Below, piece after piece: positions 16,549 through 26,240 of a stretch of 64,000 nt of DNA. Source of the stretch: Bradyrhizobium sp. CER78 (GTDB lineage: Bacteria > Pseudomonadota > Alphaproteobacteria > Rhizobiales > Xanthobacteraceae); contig NZ_JARVWP010000006.1 of NCBI RefSeq assembly GCF_029846235.1, forward strand, positions 1 through 64,000, given 5' to 3'. How positions within the stretch are numbered: the stretch's first letter is position 1; every line of letters starts with the position of its first letter. Both the position numbers and the translations under genes were made by a program. The notes below the pieces were generated by a model. It saw only the letters and a list, made by a program, of their open reading frames with translations, searched no databases and had not been told where the DNA came from.

Positions 16549-17127
16549 TCAAGCGTGGGGGTGGCGGCGGCTGATCCGGTACACGGACGCCGGCGGCAGG
16601 TTGCGGAACGTCTGCCCGACACAGCTCGCCTGCAGATCGAGGCGATCCAGGACCGCGTCCGACACAGGGCAACGCGGGCCATAGGTGATCTGGTAGAAGG
16701 CACCGCCTGTGCGGAGATAGCGGAAGGCGGCATCGAGGATCGTCGTGACCTTCTCCGGCGGCATGATGAGAAGCCCGAGCCCGCTCACGACTGCACCGAC
16801 CGGCGCCCCTTCGAACAGCCTCTCCCTCCACAGCCAGGCCGCATCCATCCAGAGCACCCGGGCACCCGGGAAGCGCCGTTGCAGCAGCGGGATGAACTCG
16901 GAGCCGTACTCCACCAAGGTGAGATCCTGCTGCCTCACACCGCGCTTCAGCAACGCGTGGGTGAAGACGCCGGTGCCGGGGCCAAGCTCGATCACCGGAC
17001 CGGTGTCCGCCGTGATCTCCTGCGTCATCAGGGACGAGACGGCGGGCCCGGACGGCGCGACCGCGGCGACGCGCATCGGATTGCGCACCCAGGCGCGGAA
17101 GAACGGCAGGATGTCAGCGGCTGACAT
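16549..17127 (-). CDS. Phospholipid N-methyltransferase-like protein (PmtA family)
   Basis: A 192-residue SAM-dependent class I methyltransferase. VIELGPGTGVFTHALL (about residues 45-60) is motif I. LVEYGSEFIPLLQRRFPG and VVSGLGLLIMP correspond to the conserved blocks of rhizobial PmtA, which makes phosphatidylcholine by stepwise methylation of phosphatidylethanolamine. First gene of the operon running left to 13724 and divergent from a two-component pair (321 bases between the starts). PmtA-like enzymes occur in several copies in Bradyrhizobium, so activity on PE is likely but not shown. Confidence 0.82.
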   Translation of the reverse strand: MSAADILPFFRAWVRNPMRVAAVAPSGPAVSSLMTQEITADTGPVIELGPGTGVFTHALLKRGVRQQDLTLVEYGSEFIPLLQRRFPGARVLWMDAAWLWRERLFEGAPVGAVVSGLGLLIMPPEKVTTILDAAFRYLRTGGAFYQITYGPRCPVSDAVLDRLDLQASCVGQTFRNLPPASVYRISRRHPHA

Positions 17128-17448
17128 GCTGGAGCTCCCGCACGCTGGGCGCGTTGCGCATCTCGCGCCGCGGCTTCGTTGACAAGGCCATTCCCATATC
17201 TTTCACATTGCAGGCGCCACCATCGTGCGTGGTCGGCTCCCGCCGGTTGAGCGTGTCGGTCGGGGGCGGGACGATTCGGCCCGCTCCGATCGAGGCCTCT
17301 GTCTCATGCGAAGCTTGCGCCAGCCTGTCGCGAATGGACGCGGGTGCGAAATTTCACGCCGCGACGCATTGGCGCGGAGCAAACCGCAAGGTTGCCGCAA
17401 TGAATCGGACATAAAGCCGGCAGATCGATGCAGGGATAAAGACGACGA

Positions 17449-18123
17449 ATGCGCGTGCTGTTGGTGGAGGACCAGCCGGAAATGGTCGCAGCGCTGCGTG
17501 CAGCACTCGCGCGCCACGACATGCTGGTGGATCACGCGCCGGACCTGTCGGAAGCCGAGGCGATTGCCGCGGCGGGCAGCTACGATGCGATCGTGCTCGA
17601 CCGGCAATTGCCCGATGGCGACGGGCTGTCGCTGATTCCGAAATTGCGCGCGAGCGGCAACACGGTGCCGGTGCTGGTGCTGACGGCCCGCGGCGAGCTC
17701 GCGGACCGGATCTCGGGCCTCGATTGTGGCGCGGACGATTATCTCGGCAAACCGTTTGCGTTCGAGGAGCTGCTGGCGCGGTTGCGCGCGCTGCTGCGCC
17801 GGCCCGCCAATGTGCAACAGCATGCTGCGCGGATCGGCCGCCTGTCGTTCGACTTCGCCCATCGCGAAGCCAGTGTCGACGGACGCCCCCTGGAGATGCC
17901 GCGTCGCGAACGGCTGGTGCTCGAGGCGCTGCTGCATCGGATGGGACGCATGGTGCAGCGTTCCGCGCTGATGGAGGCGGTCTACGGCCTCGACGACGAC
18001 GTGCAGCCCAATGCGCTGGACACGCACGTGTCGCGGTTGCGCCGCAGGCTCACTGAAGCCGACGCCGGCGTCGCGATCAACGGCGTTCGTGGCCTCGGCT
18101 ATGTGCTGCGGGAAACACCGTGA
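17449..18123 (+). CDS. OmpR-family response regulator
   Basis: A 224-residue regulator. The receiver domain has acidic residues at VEDQPE, phospho-acceptor Asp51 (IVLDRQLPDGDG), the Thr of LTAR and the Lys of LGKPF. The C-terminal winged helix includes LDTHVSRLRRRL and the VRGLGYVL wing. Its stop overlaps the kinase start (GTGA), so the pair is translationally coupled. It faces the envelope-lipid operon divergently; control of that operon is a reasonable guess. Confidence 0.93.
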   Translation: MRVLLVEDQPEMVAALRAALARHDMLVDHAPDLSEAEAIAAAGSYDAIVLDRQLPDGDGLSLIPKLRASGNTVPVLVLTARGELADRISGLDCGADDYLGKPFAFEELLARLRALLRRPANVQQHAARIGRLSFDFAHREASVDGRPLEMPRRERLVLEALLHRMGRMVQRSALMEAVYGLDDDVQPNALDTHVSRLRRRLTEADAGVAINGVRGLGYVLRETP

Positions 18124-19496
18124 GCGTGCTGCGACCGCGATCCCTCACCTGGCGGCTGATCGGGCGTCTCGCTGGCCTGCAGGCCGTCACGTTGACCCTC
18201 CTGATCTTGCTGATCGGAGCCGCCGCGATCGGGTTGCTGCGGGCCGGGCTTTTGATCGGCGAGTACGAAGGCAGCACGGTCGATACGCTGCGCGACGCCA
18301 TCACCCGCGATGAAGCGGGCGGACTGGCGCTGCGCCGGACGCCGGAGCTCGCTGCCCTGCGCGCCGAGCATGCCGACCTCTGGTTCGTCATCCGCGACAC
18401 CGAAGGTCACCAGCTCTCCGAGGGCGCGGTGCCTCCGCAGTTCGCACCGATTGCATCAAGCCTCGATCATGTCAGCGAGGCGCGGCTCAAATGGAACGCC
18501 GCGGACGCCATGCGACCCGCGGGTCTCGTCAAATGGGTCGACACCTCGGCAGGACGGATCCAGATCCTGACCGGCACATACGGCGAGCTTTCGATGTGGC
18601 GCGCGCTGGAGAGCACGCCGCTGCTGTTCCTCAACATGATCCTGCCGATCGTCGTGCTGATGACATTGGCGACGCTGGTCGCGACCCCGTTCGTGGTGCG
18701 CCGGGCCATGACGGGTCTGGCGCAAGTCGCGGCGCAGGCTGAACGCATCGACATCGACCAGCGCGGCGTGCAATTGCCGCTCGACAAGGTGCCGATCGAA
18801 ATCACCCCGCTGGTCAAGGCCATCAATGCCGCGCTCGACCGCCTCGACAAGGGTTACGAGCGCCATCGTCGCTTCTTGGCCGATGCTGCGCACGAGCTCC
18901 GCACGCCGATCGCGATCCTCTCGACCCGGGTGGCCTCGCTCGAGGCTGGACCGGAGAAGACCCACCTGCTCGAGGACGCGACCCGCCTGAGCGTCATGGC
19001 CGGCCAGCTGTTGGACCTGCAACGGCTCGATCAGCGCGCCGACACGTTCGGTCCCGTCAATCTCGTCGGTGTCGCGCGGCAGGTCGTGCTCGATCTCGCG
19101 CCGCTCGCCTTCGCAGCCGGCTACGAGATGTCGTTCGAGCACGAGGACGAGAACACCGTGGTGAACGGCGATCAGACCTCACTCGAGCGTGCGCTCACCA
19201 ATCTGGTGCAGAACGCCATCGACCACGGACGGCGGCGCGGCACGATCCTGGTTCGGGTTACGGCGGCAGGCCTGATCGAGGTCTGCGACGATGGCGACGG
19301 CATCGCGCCGGAAGAGCGCGAGCAGATATTCGAGCCGTTCCGCCGGCTGCATCCGGGCGGGCGCGGCGCCGGCCTCGGCCTCGACCTGGTGCAGACCATC
19401 ATGCGCCTGCACGGCGGCCGGATCGAGGTCGATCAGGCACCATCCGGCGGCGCCTGCATGCGCATGGTGTTTCCGAAAGTGCAGCCATCCTGCTGA
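18120..19496 (+). CDS. Sensor histidine kinase
   Basis: A 458-residue membrane kinase paired with the upstream regulator. One transmembrane helix lies near residues 20-43 and another near 168-190, with a periplasmic sensor of about 125 residues between them, then a HAMP-like linker. The H-box ADAAHELRTPIA places the phospho-acceptor at His258. N-, G1- and G2-boxes follow (NLVQNAIDHG, DDGDGIAP, GAGLGLDLV). The start is GTG at 18120, inside the stop codon of the regulator. The signal is unknown. Two hairpins follow the gene. Confidence 0.93.
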   Translation: MSVLRPRSLTWRLIGRLAGLQAVTLTLLILLIGAAAIGLLRAGLLIGEYEGSTVDTLRDAITRDEAGGLALRRTPELAALRAEHADLWFVIRDTEGHQLSEGAVPPQFAPIASSLDHVSEARLKWNAADAMRPAGLVKWVDTSAGRIQILTGTYGELSMWRALESTPLLFLNMILPIVVLMTLATLVATPFVVRRAMTGLAQVAAQAERIDIDQRGVQLPLDKVPIEITPLVKAINAALDRLDKGYERHRRFLADAAHELRTPIAILSTRVASLEAGPEKTHLLEDATRLSVMAGQLLDLQRLDQRADTFGPVNLVGVARQVVLDLAPLAFAAGYEMSFEHEDENTVVNGDQTSLERALTNLVQNAIDHGRRRGTILVRVTAAGLIEVCDDGDGIAPEEREQIFEPFRRLHPGGRGAGLGLDLVQTIMRLHGGRIEVDQAPSGGACMRMVFPKVQPSC

Positions 19497-19577
19497 TCGC
19501 ACAGAGATGGCCCCGGCAGGCGGCAAAAAGCGCGATGCGATCGGGCTCAATCGTCATCGCGCTCTTGCGGATCACAC

Positions 19578-19620
19578 GCTAAAGCACGATGAGATTGGTC
19601 GATCGTCATCGTGCTTTAGC
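19578..19620. repeat. Palindromic hairpin between convergent genes
   Basis: A perfect 15-base inverted repeat (19578-19592 with 19606-19620) with a 13-base loop, starting GCTAAAGCACGATGA. It lies between the convergent kinase and esterase genes and may act as a terminator for the kinase. Confidence 0.7.
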
Positions 19621-19631
19621 TCATTGTTAAA

Positions 19632-19676
19632 GCATGATCTTGTCGGAAAACCGCTTCGCACTTTTCCTGATCATGC
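19632..19676. repeat. REP-like palindrome, GCATGATC family, copy 1
   Basis: Outer arms GCATGATC / GATCATGC (19632-19639, 19669-19676) and inner arms GGAAAA / TTTTCC. The reverse complement of 41499-41542 matches it almost base for base, so both are copies of a dispersed element. It ends two bases from the esterase stop codon. Confidence 0.8.
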
Positions 19677-19677
19677 G

Positions 19678-20871
19678 TTAGCCCGCCTTGCGCAGCCGCA
19701 GGGATTCGTAGAACGCCGTCTCGAAATTGATGTAGCCGATGAACGACGTCGGATCGCCAAAGGGGAGGATTTGCGTCGCCCAGTATCCGCCAAAACCATT
19801 CTGGCGATCGATCCAGTAGAACAAATTGGCGAGACCGGCCCAGCCGAGTGCGCCGGCGGGGCGGCCGGTCGGAGCCTGCTCGTCATTGATCATAAAGCTC
19901 AACGCCCAGGACTTCGACTGGCCGGGGAAGAACTCGGCGTCGTTGGCCAGAGACGTGATCACGCCGGTAATCGCGGTGACCTTGTTGTTGCCGAGGTGGT
20001 TCTTTTCGGCCATCCGCACGGTCTCGGGCTTGAGGACGCGGCCGTGCTCGCCGGCGCCGTCATTTAGCCACATCCGGATGAAGCGCATGTAGTCGCCGAT
20101 CGTGCCGTAGAGCCCGTGGCCGCCCATGTGGATTTCCGGATTGGCCGGCAGCTCGAAATCCATCGGCGTGAGCGAGCCGTCGGCATTGCGGGCGTGAATG
20201 CCGGCGAGCTTGCGGCGCATCGCGTCGGTGAGCTCGAAGGTGGTATCCTGAATGCCGAGCGGTTCGAATATCCGCGCCTTGAACACGTCGCCGAGCCGCC
20301 TTCCGGTGATCGCCTCGACGATCTGGCCGCACCAATCCATGTTGGTGCCATACTCCCACCGCTCGCCCGGATCGAACAGCAGAGGTGTCATCAGCGACGC
20401 CTTCGACGCCGTGATGACGCTCGGCTGCCCTTTCTCCTGCGCAAGGCGATTATAGGTGTGGTTGATGAAGTCGTAGCCGAGGCCCGCGCTATGCACCATC
20501 AGCATCCGCGTCGTGATGTCGCGCTTCGGTGCGCGCAACACCGGCTCGCCCTTGTCGTCAAAGCCCTCGATCACCTGAAGCTTGCCGATGTCGGGCGCAT
20601 AGGTCTTGGCCGGCGCGTCGAGGTCGAGCTTGCCCTCCTCGACGAGTTGCAGGACGGCGGTACCCGTGATCGCCTTGGTGGTCGAGAAGATGGCGAACAC
20701 GCTGTCGGTCGTCATGTCGGCCGGCTGGTCGAGCCGGCGCTTGCCGGCGGCGCCTTCATAGATGTTGCGATGCCGGTCGGTCACCATCGCAACCACACCG
20801 GGGACGCGTGGATTCGAGGTCACGACGCCATCGAGAATCGCATCTGCAGCCGCACTGAAGTTCGTGCTCAT
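19678..20871 (-). CDS. Beta-lactamase-fold serine esterase (class C / EstB-like)
   Basis: A 397-residue serine hydrolase. The SxxK motif is STTK in [12 protein letters not shown] (nucleophile Ser, about residue 61). YxN is provided by the Tyr region of [14 protein letters not shown], and the third motif region is the [10 protein letters not shown] block. No signal peptide is visible, which argues against a periplasmic beta-lactamase and for a cytoplasmic esterase. The start at 20871 has AGGAAAA upstream; the longer frame to 21090 runs through a palindromic repeat. It follows the Baeyer-Villiger monooxygenase by 140 bases on the same strand, so it may hydrolyse the ester that enzyme makes (inference). 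Confidence 0.87.
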   Translation of the reverse strand: MSTNFSAAADAILDGVVTSNPRVPGVVAMVTDRHRNIYEGAAGKRRLDQPADMTTDSVFAIFSTTKAITGTAVLQLVEEGKLDLDAPAKTYAPDIGKLQVIEGFDDKGEPVLRAPKRDITTRMLMVHSAGLGYDFINHTYNRLAQEKGQPSVITASKASLMTPLLFDPGERWEYGTNMDWCGQIVEAITGRRLGDVFKARIFEPLGIQDTTFELTDAMRRKLAGIHARNADGSLTPMDFELPANPEIHMGGHGLYGTIGDYMRFIRMWLNDGAGEHGRVLKPETVRMAEKNHLGNNKVTAITGVITSLANDAEFFPGQSKSWALSFMINDEQAPTGRPAGALGWAGLANLFYWIDRQNGFGGYWATQILPFGDPTSFIGYINFETAFYESLRLRKAG

Positions 20872-20903
20872 TGTTTTCCTCCATATTTTATGATGTTGGC
20901 CTG

Positions 20904-20991
20904 CGTAGCCCGGATGGAGCGGAGCGAAATCCGGGGTTGGTGCAGCCAGTGTCACTGGTCCCGGATTACGCTTCGCTCCATCCGGGCTACG
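20904..20991. repeat. Long inverted repeat (GTAGCCCGGATGGAGCG family)
   Basis: Two 32-base arms (20904-20935 and 20960-20991) match as inverted repeats except at two positions, around a 24-base loop. It lies between the monooxygenase and the esterase and would form a strong hairpin in their transcript. I know this type of sequence as a dispersed element in Bradyrhizobium genomes; copy number was not counted. Confidence 0.8.
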
Positions 20992-21011
20992 AGGTCCAAT
21001 GGCGATCGGAC

Positions 21012-22652
21012 CTACTGCATCGCGAAGCCGCGATAGCCGCTCGCTGCGACTTCGTCGCATTTCTGGCGATAGGTGCCGACACCGCCACAATAGGACAGCA
21101 CCCGGCGCGGCTTGCCCTCGACATTCGAGCCGAGGTACCAGGAGTTGGTCTTGGCGATCAGCGTCGCGTTGGCGGTCTCATCGTGATGCGCGACCCACTG
21201 ATCCTCGATATCCCTGGACGGCTCGATGACGTTCAGGTTGTTGCCGCGCATGTACTTGATGCAATCGTCGATCCACTCGACCTGCTGCTGCAGGCAGGTG
21301 GTCATGTTGCAGAGCGCAGCCGAAGGCGCGAGCGGCACCGCTGTCGTGAACAGGTTCGGATAGCCGTGAACCTGCAGGCCCATGGTGGTGCGGATATCCC
21401 GGCCCCAGTCCTCCTTTAGCGAACGGCCGTCGCGGCCGCGGATATCGATCCGCGTCAACGCGCCGGTCCCGGCGTCGAACCCGGTCGCCAGAATGATGAC
21501 GTCGAATTCGTGCACCGTGCCGTCGGCGGTCTGGATGCCCTCGGGCGTGATGCGGGCGATCGGATTATCCTTGACGCTGACGATCTCGACATTGGGCCGG
21601 TGGAAGGCCTCGAGGAAATTGCTTTCCAGCGGCACCCGGTGGGTGCCGAAGCCGTAATCGGCCGGGATCAGCTGCTCGCACAGTTTGGGATCCTTGATTC
21701 TCTCGCGCATCTTCTCGCGCACGAATTCGGTGATCTCGGCGTTGACGGCCTCGTCGAAGAACAGCTCGGCGAAGGACGACACCCACAATTTGAGCGATCC
21801 GTGGTTCCAGCACTCCTCGATCACCTCGCGGCGTTGCTGCGGCGACAGGTCGGCCCATGCGTGCTCGAAGTCGAACTCGAAGCCGGTGAACGTCTTCGGC
21901 AACCGTTCGGTGAGGAATTTGAACTTCGACTTGTAGGCCTCCGCATCCGACGCATCCCATTTCGGGTTCTTCATCGGGATGATGTATTGCGGGGTGCGGA
22001 TGAACACCTTGAGATGACCGACTTCGCCCGCGATCGACTGGATCACCTGGATCCCGGTTGCGCCATTGCCGACCACGCCGACGCGCTTGCCGGCGAGTTC
22101 GATCGGCCCTTTCGGCCAGCGCGCGGTATGGAACAGCTTGCCCTTGAACGTCTCCTGTCCCGGGAAGGACACATGCGGGGCGGAGAGCATGCCGCAGCAG
22201 GTGACCAGGAACTGGGTGTCGATCACTTCACCCTTGTTGGTCGTAACCTGCCAGCGTTGCGTCGCCTCGTCGAAATGCGCGCTCTTCACCGTGGTCTGGA
22301 ACTGGATGTCCTTCTTGAGGTCGAGGCGGTCGGCCACATAGTTCAGCCAGCGCTCGATCTCCGGCTGCCCCGGAAACCGCTCGCTCCAGCTCCAGCCTTT
22401 GTAGAGTTCCTCGGAGAACAGATACTGATAGGTGTGGCCTTCGGAATCGAAGCGCGCGCCGGGATAGCGGTTCCAGTACCAGGTGCCGCCGACGCTCGAA
22501 CCAGCGTCAATGGCCCTGACCTTCAGGCCCTGCTCGCGCAGGCGGAACAATTGATAAAGTCCGGCAACGCCGGCGCCGATCACCACGGCGTCGAATTTGG
22601 ATGTCGCGTGCGCGCCGTTGCTTCCATTGGACCTGGTTGCGGTCGCGGTCAT
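21012..22652 (-). CDS. Baeyer-Villiger flavin monooxygenase (cyclohexanone-monooxygenase-like)
   Basis: A 546-residue FAD/NADPH enzyme that inserts oxygen next to a ketone to give an ester or lactone. The FAD Rossmann motif is [12 protein letters not shown], the NADPH motif is [12 protein letters not shown], and [12 protein letters not shown] matches the Baeyer-Villiger fingerprint FxGxxxHxxxWP exactly. [18 protein letters not shown] is also diagnostic of this group. The start at 22652 has AGGAGG upstream; the open frame to 22700 adds 16 unlikely residues. It is divergent from an AraC regulator and followed by an esterase, a layout typical of ketone breakdown. The substrate is unknown. Confidence 0.93.
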   Translation of the reverse strand: MTATATRSNGSNGAHATSKFDAVVIGAGVAGLYQLFRLREQGLKVRAIDAGSSVGGTWYWNRYPGARFDSEGHTYQYLFSEELYKGWSWSERFPGQPEIERWLNYVADRLDLKKDIQFQTTVKSAHFDEATQRWQVTTNKGEVIDTQFLVTCCGMLSAPHVSFPGQETFKGKLFHTARWPKGPIELAGKRVGVVGNGATGIQVIQSIAGEVGHLKVFIRTPQYIIPMKNPKWDASDAEAYKSKFKFLTERLPKTFTGFEFDFEHAWADLSPQQRREVIEECWNHGSLKLWVSSFAELFFDEAVNAEITEFVREKMRERIKDPKLCEQLIPADYGFGTHRVPLESNFLEAFHRPNVEIVSVKDNPIARITPEGIQTADGTVHEFDVIILATGFDAGTGALTRIDIRGRDGRSLKEDWGRDIRTTMGLQVHGYPNLFTTAVPLAPSAALCNMTTCLQQQVEWIDDCIKYMRGNNLNVIEPSRDIEDQWVAHHDETANATLIAKTNSWYLGSNVEGKPRRVLSYCGGVGTYRQKCDEVAASGYRGFAMQ

Positions 22653-22961
22653 GGTTTCCTCCTGTGTGGTTTCTCGCACGCCCTTTCCCATCCGCTGCAT
22701 CGCGGGATGACGGTGCGTTGCGCCAATCTGGGCCCCGGCGGCATGGACGGGCTGCCGGGACGCACAGGAGGCTATGGCGGTCGCGGCTTCCGGGGCTTGA
22801 ATGAAACCGACAATCTCTGGAACGCGGCCGTGCGATCGCGATCGGCCATTGGTCTCCTTGGCAAACGGCGAAAGCGGCCTATTCTGCGCTCAGCCGTCCG
22901 GCCAAGAAGAACAAGAAGAAGCGGTCAACCGCCGATGGTTTCCAGGGAGGAGGCTCGCGCG

Positions 22962-23864
22962 ATGGGCCAGTTGATCACGGTCGAGGAACTGCCGCGCTAC
23001 GCTCCCGGCGAGATGAAGCTGGATAGTCTGGCGGTCGGCCGGGACGATTTCCGGCTGCGCATCTTCCGCTACGCTCCATCCGACATCTGGGTCCCGCCGT
23101 CGGAGAACTTCCTCCTGGTGCTCTATCGCGACGGCGTAACGTCGATGAACCGCCGTGTCGGCAGCGCATGGAAGCAGGATCACGTCGGCCGCGGCGTCAC
23201 GTCGCTTTTGACGCGCGCAGAGCCGTCAAGCTGGCACTGGAAGAATGACATCGAGGTCACGCATTTCTACATCTCTCCTGCCCTGATGACGAAGACGGCG
23301 AGCGAGGCATTCGACCGCGACGCCGAAGCGGTCGAGCTTCACGATTTGCTCAAGGTCGAGGATCCGATGCTGACCTGGATCAACGACCAGATGGTTCAGG
23401 AAATCGCCGCCGGCGGTCCGGGCGGCCGCCTCTGCTACGACGCGCTGGCGCTGCAAGCGAGCGTGCACATCCTGCGCAAATACGCCGCGATCGAGTTCAA
23501 GATGCCCTGCGCGCAGGGCAGGTTCAGGCCGGCGCATGCGCGGCTGATCGATGACTATGTCGAGCAGAACATCTCCCGGAACATCACGCTGGAGGAGCTG
23601 GCGAACATCTGCAATTGCACGCCGGTGCAGTTCGCGCGCAAGTTCCGCGTCCATTACGGCATGCGGCCACATGCTTACGTGCTGCGGCGCAAGGTCGAGC
23701 ATGCGTGCCAGCATCTGCGCAGGGATCGCGTGGCGCTGAAGGAAATCGCGCTGCTCGCAGGCTTCGCCGATCAGAGCCACCTTAATCGTGTATTCCGTCA
23801 GCACATGAACGTGACGCCGGCGGAGTACCGCCGGCAGGTCTGCGAGACCAAACTCGAGGCGTGA
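22962..23864 (+). CDS. AraC-family transcriptional regulator
   Basis: A 300-residue regulator. The N-terminal sensing domain (about 1-190) is of a type I cannot name. The C-terminal double helix-turn-helix (about 205-295) includes ITLEELANICNCTPVQFARKF and the second-helix signature KEIALLAGFADQSHLNRVFR. The start at 22962 follows GGGAGGAGG at eight bases; an earlier in-frame ATG at 22935 lacks such a site. The 309-base gap to the divergent monooxygenase should hold both promoters; I saw no clear operator. It is probably the activator of the monooxygenase-esterase unit. Confidence 0.9.
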   Translation: MGQLITVEELPRYAPGEMKLDSLAVGRDDFRLRIFRYAPSDIWVPPSENFLLVLYRDGVTSMNRRVGSAWKQDHVGRGVTSLLTRAEPSSWHWKNDIEVTHFYISPALMTKTASEAFDRDAEAVELHDLLKVEDPMLTWINDQMVQEIAAGGPGGRLCYDALALQASVHILRKYAAIEFKMPCAQGRFRPAHARLIDDYVEQNISRNITLEELANICNCTPVQFARKFRVHYGMRPHAYVLRRKVEHACQHLRRDRVALKEIALLAGFADQSHLNRVFRQHMNVTPAEYRRQVCETKLEA

Positions 23865-23900
23865 GCTTGAATCGTGCGCTGCCGCTTGCCAGCGATCGCC

Positions 23901-24935
23901 TTACACCGGCGGCGGATTGATCCGGGCAAAGCCTTCCTGGATCCGGTAGGGATAGTAGGGATAGGCCGGCATCACCGCGCTTGCCTTGTCGAGACGCGCA
24001 ATCTGGTCCGACGACAGCGACCATCCGACCGCGCCGAGATTGTCACGCAGCTGTGTCTCATCGCGCGCGCCGATGATCACGGATGACACGCTGGGACGGG
24101 TGAGCAGCCAGGCGATCGCGACCTGCGGCACGGTGCGGCCGGTCTCGGCGGCTACCGCATCGAGCGCATCGACGATCGCGTAAAGCTTCTCGTCGTCGAC
24201 CGCCGGCCCGAACTGCGCGGTCTCATGCAAACGGCTATTCTTCGGCAGCGGCTGGCCACGCCTGATCTTGCCGGTCAGGCGGCCCCAGCCGAGCGGGCTC
24301 CAGACCAGCGCACCGACGCCCTGATCGAGTGCGAGCGGCATCAGCTCGGATTCATAGTCGCGCCCGACCAGCGAATAATAGACCTAGTGCGCCACATAAC
24401 GCGGCCAGCCGTGCCGCTCGGCGATCCCAAGCGATTTCATCAAATGCCAGCCGGAGAAATTCGAGGCGCCGACATAGCGCAGCTTGCCGGTGCGCACGAG
24501 CGCATCGAGCGTCGACAGCACTTCGTCAATCGGCGTGAAGGCGTCGAAGGCGTGGAGCTGCAACAGATCGATGTAGTCAGTATTGAGCCGGCGCAACGCG
24601 GCGTCGACCGCGGCGACGAGGCGATAGCGCGAGGTGCCGGCGTCGAGCGGGCCGTCACCCATCGGCAGCCCGGTCTTGGTCGAGATAAGGACCTTGTCGC
24701 GGCGGCCCTTGATCGCGGCGCCGAGGATCTCCTCCGACGCGCCGTTCGAATAGACGTCGGCAGTGTCGAACAGATTGACGCCGGCCTCGAGGCAGATGTC
24801 GATCAGCCGTCGTGCCTCGCCGGCGTCGCTGCGGCCCCAGGCGGAAAACAACGGTCCCTGGCCACCGAAGGTGCCGGTGCCGAAGCTGAGCACCGGGACC
24901 TTCAGGCCGGACGCGCCGAGATTGCGGTATTCCAT
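23901..24935 (-). pseudogene. Aldo/keto reductase interrupted by an in-frame amber codon
   Basis: Two pieces in one frame form a complete 344-residue NADPH-dependent aldo/keto reductase. Codon 184 is TAG (24384-24386), between RYVAH and VYYSLVGRDYE. Homologues have Gln there (CAG to TAG is one base). The N-terminal piece has the YRNLGASGLKV start, the FDTADVYSNGASEE active-site Asp/Tyr, the Lys of LISTKTG and the LLQLHAFD block. The C-terminal piece has the cofactor motif VIIGARDETQLRDNLG. A ribosome-binding site (AGGGAG) precedes the start at 24935. Nothing else is damaged, so the lesion is recent, a sequencing error, or suppressed. It is preceded by the MFS gene on the same strand. Confidence 0.88.
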
Positions 24936-24958
24936 GGTCATACTCCCTGTGATGCTGT

Positions 24959-26140
24959 TCATTCCGCCGGGCATTGCGTGGCCAGCACGACCGGCCGATC
25001 GAGGCGCAGGCTCCACAGCGCGAGCAGCAGCCCAATCGCGGTGATGAGCGCCGCCACCAGCGGCAGCGCGCCGAGGCCGAGGCCGCGATCGATGGTGACG
25101 CCGCCGGCCCAGGCGCCGAGCGCGTTGCCGAGATTGAAGGCCGCGATGTTCAGGCTGGAGGCCAGCGTGCGGCCTTCCACGCCAGCCGCTTCAAGCACGC
25201 GAAGCTGCAACGGCGCGACGGTCGCGAACGCCGCGACGCCGAGCACGAACAGCAGAACGACCGCCAATGCCTTCATCGAGATCACCGCGGTCAGCGCCAC
25301 CAGCACAAGCGCGAGGCCGCCGAGCGACACCAGCAACGCACGCGCCAATCCCTTGTCAGCGAGCCGTCCACCCGCGACATTACCGATTGCAAGCCCGGCG
25401 CCGAACACCAGCAGGATCGGCGAGACCGCGGCGTCGGAAAATCCGGTCAGCCGCGTCAGGATCGGCTGCACGTAGGTGAAGACCGCGAACAGCCCGCCGA
25501 AGCCGAACACCGTCATGGCAAGCCCGAGCAGGACCTGCGGGCGGCCGAGCACGGCGAGCTCCTCGCGCAGCGGCGCCGGCTTGTCCTTGGCGCCGACATG
25601 GCCGGGCACCAGCACTGCCAGCACGATGAACGCGATCACGCCGATCGCCGCGACCGCCCAGAACGCCGCGCGCCAGCCCAGCATCAGGCCGAACCAGGCG
25701 CCGAAGGGCACGCCGAGCAGGGTCGCGACCGTGAGGCCGATGAACATCGTGGCGATCGCCGACGCCTTCTTGTCTTCCGGGACAAGACTTGTCGCGACCA
25801 CCGAACCGACGCCGAAGAAGGTGCCGTGCGCCAGCGAGGTGAGGATGCGCGCCGCCATCAGCAATTCGTAGTTCGGCGCCAGCGCGCAGGCGGCGTTGCC
25901 GAGCGTGAAGATCGCCATCAGCGCCAGCAGCACCGCCTTGCGCGGCATCCGCCGTGTGCCGAGGGTGAGGATCGGGGCGCCGACGAACACGCCGAGCGCA
26001 TAGCCGGAGATCAACAGGCCCGCCGCGGAGACCGACACGTGCATGTCGGCGGCGACCTGCAGCAACAGCCCCATGATGAGGAATTCGGTGGTGCCGATGC
26101 CAAAGGCACCGGCGGTCAAGGCTAGGACTGCGAGAGGCAT
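24959..26140 (-). CDS. MFS transporter (DHA1 family drug/sugar efflux)
   Basis: A 393-residue inner-membrane exporter with about 12 transmembrane helices. The first helix block (AGAFGIGTTEFLIMGLLLQVAAD) is that of AraJ/YdhP/PbuE-type DHA1 transporters, and GTRRMPRKAVLL is the loop 2-3 motif A equivalent. The start at 26140 has GGAG upstream; a longer frame (to 26218) is unlikely. It is divergent from a LysR gene (100 bases), which probably controls it, and lies 23 bases upstream of the interrupted reductase, likely one transcript. Confidence 0.9.
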   Translation of the reverse strand: MPLAVLALTAGAFGIGTTEFLIMGLLLQVAADMHVSVSAAGLLISGYALGVFVGAPILTLGTRRMPRKAVLLALMAIFTLGNAACALAPNYELLMAARILTSLAHGTFFGVGSVVATSLVPEDKKASAIATMFIGLTVATLLGVPFGAWFGLMLGWRAAFWAVAAIGVIAFIVLAVLVPGHVGAKDKPAPLREELAVLGRPQVLLGLAMTVFGFGGLFAVFTYVQPILTRLTGFSDAAVSPILLVFGAGLAIGNVAGGRLADKGLARALLVSLGGLALVLVALTAVISMKALAVVLLFVLGVAAFATVAPLQLRVLEAAGVEGRTLASSLNIAAFNLGNALGAWAGGVTIDRGLGLGALPLVAALITAIGLLLALWSLRLDRPVVLATQCPAE

Positions 26141-26240
26141 GTGTCGCTCCGGAGGTGAGGATTCCGCAATGCGACATAGCGGTCCGGGCGAGGAAGGATT
26201 AGAATGGCCGCAATCCAATCATTTGTGACGTGAATTCAAG

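Noticed and set aside
21510..22961. Long plus-strand extension of the AraC frame
   Set aside because: It is antisense to the monooxygenase; the AraC start at 22962 has a strong ribosome site.
24225..25475. Plus-strand frame of 416 codons across the reductase and MFS genes
   Set aside because: Antisense shadow of two real genes; the composition is low in hydrophobic cores and matches no family.
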